Below, one piece after another: positions 35,818 to 41,808 of a DNA stretch of 64,000 nt. Under the pieces are notes generated by a model. It was not told the origin of the DNA and made no database searches. It saw only the letters and a program-made list of their open reading frames with translations. The DNA is taken from positions 1,860,001 through 1,924,000 of the forward strand of contig NZ_FNQB01000001.1 in the NCBI RefSeq assembly GCF_900107455.1, given 5' to 3'. Source of the stretch: Asanoa ishikariensis (GTDB lineage Bacteria; Actinomycetota; Actinomycetes; Mycobacteriales; Micromonosporaceae). Numbering within the stretch: the first letter of the stretch is position 1; every line of letters starts with the position of its first letter. The position numbers were made by a program, and so were the translations under genes.

Positions 35818-35890
35818 GCCGAGGTAGCCCAACGGGAGAGGCGCGGAACTCAAAATTCCGTTGTTGCGGGTTCGAGTCCCGCCCTCGGCA
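35818..35890 (+). tRNA. tRNA with Leu anticodon CAA on a class I body, array member 19
   Basis: Acceptor GCCGAGG/CCTCGGC, anticodon stem CGGAA/TTCCG with loop CTCAAAA, variable region TTGTT only. Confidence 0.82.
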
Positions 35891-35893
35891 CTT

Positions 35894-35967
35894 GGTGTCG
35901 TAGCTCAGTAGGTCAGAGCGCTGCCCTGTCACGGCAGAGGTCGCGGGTTCGAGTCCCGTCGACGCCG
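35894..35967 (+). tRNA. tRNA-Asp(GTC), array member 20
   Basis: Acceptor GGTGTCG/CGACGCC, anticodon stem CTGCC/GGCAG with loop CTGTCAC. Confidence 0.92.
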
Positions 35968-35971
35968 CAAT

Positions 35972-36058
35972 GGAGAGTCCGCCCTAGGTGAGGCAAGCGG
36001 GTTGCTAACCCGTCGCGGGGAAACTCGTGGGCCGGTTCGACTCCGGCACTCTCCGCCA
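35972..36058 (+). tRNA. tRNA-Ser(GCT), array member 21, CCA encoded
   Basis: Class II: acceptor GGAGAGT/ACTCTCC, loop TTGCTAA, long variable arm, discriminator G and genomic CCA. Confidence 0.9.
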
Positions 36059-36059
36059 C

Positions 36060-36133
36060 GTCGTCGTGGCCAAGTTGGTGAAGGCGCTGCGCTGATAACG
36101 CAGAGATCGGTGGTTCGAGCCCACCCGACGACA
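36060..36133 (+). tRNA. tRNA-Ile(GAT), array member 22
   Basis: Acceptor GTCGTCG/CGACGAC, anticodon stem CTGCG/CGCAG with loop CTGATAA. Confidence 0.93.
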
Positions 36134-36169
36134 CGCAAGCTTTGCGCCGTTAGTCCCTCCCGGCGTACT

Positions 36170-36247
36170 TGCGGGATAGAGGAGTCGGTCGTCCTCGCAG
36201 GCCTCATAAGCCTGAGATCGCGGGTTCGAATCCCGCTCCCGCTACCA
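36170..36247 (+). tRNA. tRNA-Met(CAT) type, array member 23, CCA encoded
   Basis: Loop CTCATAA in a CAGGC/GCCTG stem. Acceptor TGCGGGA/TCCCGCT with a T-T mismatch at 1-72, which recalls initiators, but the three G-C pairs of an initiator anticodon stem are absent. Elongator Met or Ile(CAT) are both possible. A GCGCCG/CGGCGT hairpin lies just upstream. Confidence 0.8.
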
Positions 36248-36248
36248 C

Positions 36249-36326
36249 GTTCCGGTAGCTCAGCCTGGTAGAGCGCCCGCTCGACATGCGGGAGGTTCGG
36301 GGGTTCGAACCCCTCCCGGAACACCA
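36249..36326 (+). tRNA. tRNA-Val(GAC), array member 24, CCA encoded
   Basis: Acceptor GTTCCGG/CCGGAAC, anticodon stem CCCGC/GCGGG with loop TCGACAT; position 33 is C instead of the near-universal T. Genomic CCA present. One base after tRNA-Met. Confidence 0.82.
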
Positions 36327-36330
36327 CCGT

Positions 36331-36405
36331 GGCGCGGTGGACGAATAGGTAGAGTCGCCCGGCTTTCACCCGGGACATGTGCGGGTTCGAGTCCCGTCCG
36401 CGCTG
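36331..36405 (+). tRNA. tRNA-Glu(TTC), array member 25
   Basis: Acceptor GGCGCGG/CCGCGCT, anticodon stem CCCGG/CCGGG with loop CTTTCAC, T-arm GCGGG-TTCGAGT-CCCGT. Confidence 0.88.
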
Positions 36406-36408
36406 CTC

Positions 36409-36427
36409 AATGCCATCCACTGTGGAA
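36409..36427 (-). repeat. Right copy of 19-base inverted repeat flanking the array
   Basis: AATGCCATCCACTGTGGAA, the exact reverse complement of 32764-32782. It lies between tRNA-Glu(TTC) and the degenerate elements. Confidence 0.85.
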
Positions 36428-36432
36428 ACAAG

Positions 36433-36504
36433 CGCAGGAGGACGTTGGCTGTTCAGCCGCTGCTCATAACGGCGGTCCGCCCGGTTCGACACCGGGGCCT
36501 GCGA
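36433..36504 (+). tRNA. Degenerate tRNA-like element with CAT anticodon loop
   Basis: Acceptor CGCAGG/CCTGCG (six pairs), possible D-stem GGAC/GTTC, T-arm CCCGG-TTCGACA-CCGGG, loop CTCATAA on a stem that extends to seven pairs (GCCGCTG/CGGCGGT). The unusual spacing makes a functional tRNA-Met doubtful. Confidence 0.55.
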
Positions 36505-36505
36505 C

Positions 36506-36549
36506 GGTGGGGCCAAACGGCCCCGCTGGAAACGCACCTCCCCGGTGCG
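36506..36549 (+). other. Two adjacent stem-loops
   Basis: GGGGCC-AAAC-GGCCCC (36509-36524) and CGCACC-TCCCC-GGTGCG (36533-36549?) lie between the two degenerate tRNA-like elements. No T-run follows either, so RNA processing or stability seems as likely as termination. Confidence 0.5.
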
Positions 36550-36552
36550 CTC

Positions 36553-36622
36553 GCGACGGCTACTTCTTGGTAACGCGACCCTGTAAAAGGTCGGCGGGTT
36601 CGACCCCCGCTAACGCCGTCGC
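36553..36622 (+). tRNA. Degenerate tRNA-like element, type undetermined
   Basis: Ends pair perfectly over eight bases (GCGACGGC/GCCGTCGC); an anticodon-like stem CGACC/GGTCG closes an eight-base loop CTGTAAAA; T-arm GCGGG-TTCGACC-CCCGC. There is no D-stem, and four extra bases separate T-arm and acceptor. Probably not chargeable. Confidence 0.5.
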
Positions 36623-36646
36623 CAATGTGATCTCGGGGAGCTCAAC

Positions 36647-36805
36647 TTCAGATGCGGTGCCCGGTGCGTAGGTTCGGAGTTCTTCCAATCCTAATGGGGT
36701 GGTTGCGGGTTCGATTCCCGTCGTCGGTTCTGGGCCGGCGTAGCTCAATCGGCAGAGCACCTAATGACCGCCGGACCGACTTGATCTCGGGCACCCCCAT
36801 CTGAA
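36647..36805 (+). ncRNA. Candidate Y RNA (YrlA-like), permuted tRNA on a long bulged stem
   Basis: The ends form TTCAGATG/CATCTGAA (36647-36654 with 36798-36805) and, past a 1x2 internal loop, GGTGCCCG/CGGGCACC (36656-36663 with 36788-36795). A further helix GGTTCGG/CCGGACC (36671-36677 with 36771-36777) continues it. Inside, in permuted order, are a T-arm GCGGG-TTCGATT-CCCGT (36705-36721), a seven-pair acceptor-like stem CGTCGGT/GCCGGCG joined by a five-base loop (36722-36740), TA, and a D-arm GCTC-AATCGGCA-GAGC (36743-36758). Positions equivalent to U8-A14, A15-U48 and G18G19 are kept. This is the known YrlA plan, and it lies 31 bases before the Ro60 gene. Fold is hand-derived. Confidence 0.7.
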
Positions 36806-36836
36806 CGCGGCTCCCTGCGGCGGAGGGACCGAACCC

Positions 36837-39563
36837 ATGTCGAAGTTCAACAGCACGGCGACGCGTACGGCGACCGGTTCGAGTCCGGTCACGACCGCGA
36901 CCGTGTCGACCGGCCGGACGTACGAGGGCGCTCCGGGTTTCGCCCGCGACCAGAAGTCCGAGCTCTTCCTGCTCGCCGTGACCAACATGGTCGGCGAGGC
37001 CACGTTCTACGAGTCGGCGAGCGACCGCGACAGCCGCTTCGTGCGGCTCGTCCGCGAAGTCGCCGTCGCCGACCCGCCGTGGGTGGCCGGCTTCCTGGGC
37101 TGGCTGCGCTCCGACGCGAACATGCGTTCCGCGTCGCTGGTCGGCGCGCTCGAGGCGACCCGCGCGCTCGTCGACGCCGGTGTGCCGGGTGGCCGTCAGC
37201 TCGTCGCCGCGGTGCTGAAGCGGCCGGACGAGCCGGGCGAGGCCCTGGCGTACTGGACGTCCCGCTACGGCCGGGCGATCCCGAAGCCGGTCAAGCGCGG
37301 TGTGGCCGACGCGATCGCGCGCCTTTACACGGAGTACGGGCTCCTCAAGTACGACACCGCCGGCAAGGGCTTCCGGTTCGCCGACGTCATCGACCTCGTC
37401 CACCCGGCCCCGGCTGCGCCCTGGCAGGGGGACCTGTTCCAGGCCGCGCTCGAGCGACGCCACCACCGCGACGCGGTACGTCGGGAGTCGCTGCCGATGC
37501 TCGCCGCGAACAGCGAGCTCCGGCAGGCCGCGGCGGCTGACCCACGCGTGCTGCTCGACGCCGAGCGGCTGCGGGCCGCGGGCATGACCTGGGAGGACAT
37601 GCTGTCGCTGGCCGGAGACCGCCTCGACAAGGCGGCGCTGTGGTCCGCGCTCGTTCCGGGCATGGGCTACATGGCGTGCCTCGCGGAAGGCACCGAGATC
37701 TGGATGCCCGACGGAACCACGAAGCCCATCGAGCAGGTGGTGGCTCGCCGCCTGCCCGTCCTGGCCCCGTCCCGCCCGTTCGACACTTCGGCTGTGCGGC
37801 ACGGCCCAGGCCGACCCGTCCGCGACCGGACGATGGGCGACATCGTGCCCGCCCTCCCTTCCGCGTGGTTGTCGATGGGCGAGCATCCGGTCGTTCGGAT
37901 CGACTTCGTCTCGGGCCGCTCGGTGTCGGCGACTCTCGATCACCGCTGGGTAAAGCGGCGCCGCAACGATCGCCGGGAGTCGTGGGAGTGGGTGACGACT
38001 GCGGACCTCGAGGTCGGAGATGGCATACCGGCCCCGATCGGTGTCAACGCTTGGGGCGACGACGGCGACTCGGCAGACGGATACTTCGTTGGGGCGATGC
38101 TCGGCGACGGCTGCATGACCAACTTCGGCACACCAGAGTTCGCTCAGGTCGACGAGCCGTCGCGGGCGAACATGTTTCAGTTCTTTTCCGACTACGCCGG
38201 GAAGCTCGGCTGCGTGTTCGCCAAGTGCGGTGAGCGCAAATGGAGGATCACGTACCCGCTGGTCCGGAAGATGAACCCAGCCACTGACGTGTTGCGGCGC
38301 TACGGAGTGTGGGGCCTGAAGTCTGGCGAGAAGCGTTTTCCTAACCGGCCGCTGTCCCGGGAGTTCTGGATCGGCGCACTTTCTGGTCTCATCGACACCG
38401 ATGGGCACGTTCGCATCCGTACCAACCCGAAGGGCACCCTCCACGCCTCCATCGAGTACGCCACGATCTCGGAGACAATGGCTTACCAGGTGGCCGACGC
38501 CCTTCAGCGGCTCGGCATGCAGAGCAACGTGCGCGCCCACCGGGCCCGCCCTGGCCGCTTCTCCAAAGCCGGCGTTCGGGCGAATGACATCCACATCGTG
38601 TCGGTCAACCGGGCGGCCTCAATCCGGCGAGCCAACGACGTCCTCGCGCTTCGGCACACAGTGAAGGCAGACCGGCTCGCGGAGGCAGCAGCTCTAATGC
38701 CGGCTACGCCTGTCGAGAACGTGGAACAGGACCGCATCGTCGGCATCAGCGAGCCCTTCGCCGCCCAGGTCTATTGCGTGGCGGTCGATCAGTCCTCGGC
38801 ATTCGTCGCCAACGGCGTCGTAACGGGAAACTGCCTGCGGAACCTGCGCAACCTCGACCAGGCGGGCGTTTCCGACGAGGTCGCGGGCGTCGTGGCCGCG
38901 CGGCTGGCCGACCCGACCCAGGTCGCGGCGTCGCGGCAGCTTCCGATGCGGTTCCTGTCGGCCTACCGGGCCGTGCCGTCGCTTCGTTGGGCTTACCCGC
39001 TCGAGCAGGCGATCGGGCACTCGCTCGCGTCGGTCCCGGCGTTGCCCGGCCGCACGCTGGTGTTGGTCGACACCTCGTACTCGATGAATGCCGGTTTCAG
39101 TAAGGACGGGACGCTGCGGCGGTGGGACGCGGCGGTCATCTTCGGCGTCGCGCTCGCCCAGCGGTGCGCGGCCGCCGACGTGGTCTCGTTCTCCACGTCG
39201 ACGAAGGTCTTCCCGCTCGTCGCGGGGGAGTCGTTGCTGCGCTCGATCGAGCGGTGGCAGGCCGGCGGGTTCTTCATGGGCAACGGCACGGACACCTCCG
39301 GTGCGCTCCGGCGGCACTTCGCCCGCCACGACCGGGTCGTGGTGGTCACCGACGAGCAGGCGGCGGCCGGCGGCAACGTCGACCGCGCGGTCCCGGCGTC
39401 GGTGCCGATGTTCACGTGGAACCTGGCCGGGTACCGCATGGGGCACGCGCCGTCCGGGTCGGGCAACCGGCACACCTTAGGCGGTCTGACCGACCAGGCG
39501 TTCCGGATGATCCCGCTGCTTTCGGCGGGTCGCGACGCCGACTGGCCGTGGGTGCGCGGATGA
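36837..39563 (+). CDS. rsr: TROVE-domain Ro60 orthologue (Rsr) interrupted by an intein
   Basis: A 908-residue precursor; GGAGGG lies nine bases before ATG 36837. Residues 1-280 and 666-908 together (523 residues) make a Ro60-like protein: a TROVE HEAT-repeat ring ('YARD'-type start, here FARDQKSELFLLAVTNMVG) and a C-terminal von Willebrand A domain with MIDAS DTSYS. Ro60 proteins bind Y RNA and misfolded or structured RNAs and in bacteria assist exonucleases in RNA decay. The intein splits the conserved 'GYMA|CLRNLRNLDQAG' segment. A Y RNA candidate and a tRNA array lie upstream; a 14-bp terminator follows. Confidence 0.93.
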   Translation: MSKFNSTATRTATGSSPVTTATVSTGRTYEGAPGFARDQKSELFLLAVTNMVGEATFYESASDRDSRFVRLVREVAVADPPWVAGFLGWLRSDANMRSASLVGALEATRALVDAGVPGGRQLVAAVLKRPDEPGEALAYWTSRYGRAIPKPVKRGVADAIARLYTEYGLLKYDTAGKGFRFADVIDLVHPAPAAPWQGDLFQAALERRHHRDAVRRESLPMLAANSELRQAAAADPRVLLDAERLRAAGMTWEDMLSLAGDRLDKAALWSALVPGMGYMACLAEGTEIWMPDGTTKPIEQVVARRLPVLAPSRPFDTSAVRHGPGRPVRDRTMGDIVPALPSAWLSMGEHPVVRIDFVSGRSVSATLDHRWVKRRRNDRRESWEWVTTADLEVGDGIPAPIGVNAWGDDGDSADGYFVGAMLGDGCMTNFGTPEFAQVDEPSRANMFQFFSDYAGKLGCVFAKCGERKWRITYPLVRKMNPATDVLRRYGVWGLKSGEKRFPNRPLSREFWIGALSGLIDTDGHVRIRTNPKGTLHASIEYATISETMAYQVADALQRLGMQSNVRAHRARPGRFSKAGVRANDIHIVSVNRAASIRRANDVLALRHTVKADRLAEAAALMPATPVENVEQDRIVGISEPFAAQVYCVAVDQSSAFVANGVVTGNCLRNLRNLDQAGVSDEVAGVVAARLADPTQVAASRQLPMRFLSAYRAVPSLRWAYPLEQAIGHSLASVPALPGRTLVLVDTSYSMNAGFSKDGTLRRWDAAVIFGVALAQRCAAADVVSFSTSTKVFPLVAGESLLRSIERWQAGGFFMGNGTDTSGALRRHFARHDRVVVVTDEQAAAGGNVDRAVPASVPMFTWNLAGYRMGHAPSGSGNRHTLGGLTDQAFRMIPLLSAGRDADWPWVRG
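36872..36890 (+). other. T-arm-like hairpin inside the start of the rsr coding sequence
   Basis: GACCGG-TTCGAGT-CCGGTC: a perfect six-pair stem with a consensus tRNA T-loop, encoding residues 12-18 of Rsr. Confidence 0.6.
37677..38831 (+). mobile_element. Intein (385 residues) with LAGLIDADG homing endonuclease in rsr
   Basis: Begins at Cys281 (CLAEGTEIWMPDG, block A) and ends at Asn665, followed by Cys666 as the +1 nucleophile. Block B histidine is in 'SATLDHRW'. Two dodecapeptide motifs carry the endonuclease acids: 'YFVGAMLGDGCM' and 'FWIGALSGLIDTDGHV'. Block F/G reads VYCVAVD...VANGVVTGN; the residue before the terminal Asn is Gly rather than the usual His, which is known to slow or alter splicing in some inteins. 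All other key residues are present, so splicing and cleavage are expected but not certain. Confidence 0.92.
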
Positions 39564-39568
39564 GCGTC

Positions 39569-39601
39569 TCCGGCGGCCGCGGGCTCACCGCGGCCGCCGG
39601 A
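39569..39601 (+). terminator. 14-bp hairpin after rsr
   Basis: TCCGGCGGCCGCGG (39569-39582) pairs perfectly with CCGCGGCCGCCGGA (39588-39601), loop of five, six bases after the stop codon. Confidence 0.75.
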
Positions 39602-39668
39602 CTCAGGGGCTTACCGGCGGTGCTCCCGCTCGCGTACGCGGACGGTTGCCCTCACCAGGGACGTAAGA

Positions 39669-39689
39669 CGACACCTGGGTGTCGCTTTT
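39669..39689 (+). terminator. Small intrinsic terminator
   Basis: CGACAC-CTGG-GTGTCG (39669-39684) followed by CTTTTC. Second stop signal downstream of rsr. Confidence 0.7.
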
Positions 39690-39811
39690 CGCGCGAGCTG
39701 ACGGGTCAAGAGAGGTTTGTGGATCCTCCCGGCCGACCTCGGTCAAGCTGGACGGCCGCGATCCTGGGTCGTCGTCCATCGCCGGGCCCGACCTGCTCGG
39801 ACGGGGACCGT

Positions 39812-39887
39812 TGGTGCGCTCGGCAGGATTCGAACCTGCGACCCTGGGCTTAGAAGACCCCTGCTCTATCCACTGAGCTACGAGCGC
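39812..39887 (-). tRNA. tRNA-Arg(TCT), CCA encoded, outside the array
   Basis: On the minus strand: acceptor GCGCTCG/CGAGCGC, anticodon loop CTTCTAA, T-loop TTCGAAT, then genomic CCA at 39814-39812. A regular chromosomal tRNA gene separate from the array and of opposite orientation. Confidence 0.93.
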
Positions 39888-39894
39888 TTGGCGG

Positions 39895-40737
39895 ATGTCG
39901 CACCCCGTGTCGGTCGAATTGACGGACAGCCAGGGCGTGACGATCTCGCCTGCACATATTAGGTTTCCACGCGTGCAGGTGACGAGCACCCGCTTTCTAC
40001 CGCTCCTGGTGTCGACCGCTGATCGCTCGGTCGACGAGGGGCACGTGCTCGACGAGTTCACGGAGGGTATCGCCGTCGCCTACTCGTTCGGTCCTCCGTT
40101 CGGGGAGAGATTGGTCAGCTGGTCGGATCTTGATCGGTTGGCCATCAACCGGCGCACGCTGCGGCGGGTGGCCATCGACCACCTCTACGACAACCTGCGC
40201 AGGGCGCAGATTCACGGCCGGCCACCAGCGCTGATGCTCTCGTTCGAGGGCCTGGAGTCCAGCGTGCTGCTCGCCGAGGAGTTCTGGGAAGAGATCGCGC
40301 CGCGCGTACCCGGTGAGTTGGTCGTCGGGGTTCCGGCCCGGGATGTCGTGATTATCACCGGCAGCGAGTCACCGCCCGGGCTTAACAAGGCGCGGCGGGC
40401 GATCGAGCGGGTCTTCATGGCCGGCGACCGGCATCCGCTCAGCCGTGAGCTGCTGGTGTGGCGCCAGGGGGAGTGGCAGCCGCTGCTCGCCGGCCGGCGG
40501 CCCGGCCCCCGACCGCCGGAACCCGGCTGGAGAGGGGATCCGCGCGCCGCTCAGGGCTGGTCGGGGCCTCGGCCGGTCAGCTCGGCACCTGATCCTGCGC
40601 CGCCCCGGTGGCAGCCGCCGCGCCAGCGCCCGGAACCCGACTATCAAGATCCGGACTATCCGCCCCGCCGGCGCCCACCGCCGGACCCCCGTCAGTGGGA
40701 GTCACGTACGCGTCGATCCAACGCCCCACCTCAGTGA
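39895..40737 (+). CDS. DUF1444 (YtpQ-like) protein
   Basis: 280 residues from ATG 39895; this start is only eight bases from the tRNA-Arg 5' end, and GTG 39973 is a fair alternative. The body ('RFLPLLVSTADRSV', 'GELVVGVPARDVVIITGSES') matches the DUF1444 family. The last 90 residues are a disordered Pro/Arg-rich tail that may not belong to the family core. Its 3' 161 bases overlap the convergent hydrolase gene. Function unknown. Confidence 0.68.
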   Translation: MSHPVSVELTDSQGVTISPAHIRFPRVQVTSTRFLPLLVSTADRSVDEGHVLDEFTEGIAVAYSFGPPFGERLVSWSDLDRLAINRRTLRRVAIDHLYDNLRRAQIHGRPPALMLSFEGLESSVLLAEEFWEEIAPRVPGELVVGVPARDVVIITGSESPPGLNKARRAIERVFMAGDRHPLSRELLVWRQGEWQPLLAGRRPGPRPPEPGWRGDPRAAQGWSGPRPVSSAPDPAPPRWQPPRQRPEPDYQDPDYPPRRRPPPDPRQWESRTRRSNAPPQ

Positions 40738-41638
40738 ACAGGTGCTCGCGGGGCTTGGGTCCGGAGAGCGTGAGGTCGTGGAGCCCGCCGTCGATGCGGA
40801 CCAGGGTGACGTGCTGGCCGAGCCGCGGCGCGTAGCGGACGATGTGCTCGACGTCGAGGACGGCATCGGCCACGTTGATGCTTTCGTGCCATTTCGCGCC
40901 GCGGAACGTGCGCGTCGAGCAGGCCACGAGGATCGGTGCCGGGATCTCGAGGCCGGCCCAGAGCTGGCGGTGCGCGGAGCGGATCGCACCGACCCAACCG
41001 GCGTAGATCGGGAATGCCTCGATCGGCTTCCAGGCCAGGTTGTAGTCCCACTCGCCGCGATAGTTGATGTGCAGGCTCTGCCCATAGAGGCTTTCGAGCC
41101 CACGGGGTACGGGTCGGCGCGGGCGGCGTCGGCCCAGGCGGGCGACGCCGGCGAGCGCGGGGCCGCGCATCAGCCAGGGCATGTTGAACTCGAAGAACGG
41201 ACTGTTCAAGAAGAGACCATCGATCATTTTTCGGTCACGCCGGGCATGTGCCCACAGCGACGCGACCAGGCCACCGGTGGAGTGGCCGTTGACCAACAGC
41301 GTGTCGGCGCCGATCAACTTGGCGGCGATGTCTAGCTCGGTGAAGTACTCGCTGAGGTCGGTGGTGAAGTTCGGGGTCTGGTGCGGCAGCAGGCTGCGGC
41401 CGTAGCGGCGCAGGTCGATGGCGTGGAAGTCCCAGCCGCGGTCGACGTAAAAGTCGGCGAGGTGGGTCTGGAAGAAGTAGTCGACGAAGCCGTGCACGTA
41501 GAGGACGGCACGGCCGGTCGAGCGCTCGGTGCGCCGGCTGACCAGCGTCGCGATCAGTGGTCCCTCGTCGTCGTGACCGAGGTCGATGACCCGGCGCTCG
41601 TACGGCTTGCCGAGGACGTCTATCTCCACGTCTGTCAC
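40577..41638 (-). CDS. Alpha/beta hydrolase (serine lysophospholipase type)
   Basis: A 353-residue hydrolase: oxyanion region 'LYVHGFVDYFF' (HG), nucleophile elbow GHSTG at about residue 119, then catalytic acid and His regions ending 'IDGGLHDLTLSG'. It resembles monoacylglycerol lipase/lysophospholipase-type proteins. The C-terminal 35 residues (from 'PTDGGPAVGAGG') are low-complexity and are the part that overlaps the DUF1444 gene, so the true end may be a late read-through extension. No signal peptide. Confidence 0.87.
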   Translation of the reverse strand: MTDVEIDVLGKPYERRVIDLGHDDEGPLIATLVSRRTERSTGRAVLYVHGFVDYFFQTHLADFYVDRGWDFHAIDLRRYGRSLLPHQTPNFTTDLSEYFTELDIAAKLIGADTLLVNGHSTGGLVASLWAHARRDRKMIDGLFLNSPFFEFNMPWLMRGPALAGVARLGRRRPRRPVPRGLESLYGQSLHINYRGEWDYNLAWKPIEAFPIYAGWVGAIRSAHRQLWAGLEIPAPILVACSTRTFRGAKWHESINVADAVLDVEHIVRYAPRLGQHVTLVRIDGGLHDLTLSGPKPREHLFTEVGRWIDAYVTPTDGGPAVGAGGADSPDLDSRVPGAGAAAATGAAQDQVPS

Positions 41639-41808
41639 GCCCCGAATTTACCGCTCGCGTAGCACATCCGAACTTGATCGTTCGGTTTTCCACAGTCGGC
41701 CAGTTATCCACAGCCGTCAGTCCGTCCCGTGGCGTCTGCCTTGCCTCTCCGCGAGGCTGGTGCTCCGAGTCGACTCGCCCGCTGTTCAGCCGTCTTGTGG
41801 AGATGATG

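Noticed and set aside
32645-36405. CRISPR-like appearance of regularly recurring GGTTCGA
   Set aside because: The recurring motif is the tRNA T-loop, 75-100 bases apart and each within a complete cloverleaf; no identical repeats or unique spacers.
32764-36427. Insertion sequence or transposon bounded by the 19-base inverted repeat
   Set aside because: No transposase lies between the repeats and I see no target duplication outside them, so I report it only as an unexplained repeat pair.
36733-36780. A truncated ordinary tRNA starting GCCGGCG-TA-GCTC
   Set aside because: The acceptor and D-arm fit better as the second half of the permuted Y RNA-like fold, where all parts pair.
32645-39563. 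Prophage or plasmid identity for the array region
   Set aside because: No integrase, capsid, tail, replication or transfer gene is present in or near the array.
27084-39563. An RtcB/RtcA RNA-repair operon linked to rsr
   Set aside because: No RNA ligase or cyclase gene is found in the window; only the RlaP-like gene hints at RNA repair.
41639-41808. Replication origin suggested by TTATCCACA and TTTTCCACA
   Set aside because: Too few boxes, no AT-rich unwinding region, and no dnaA, dnaN or gyr genes nearby.
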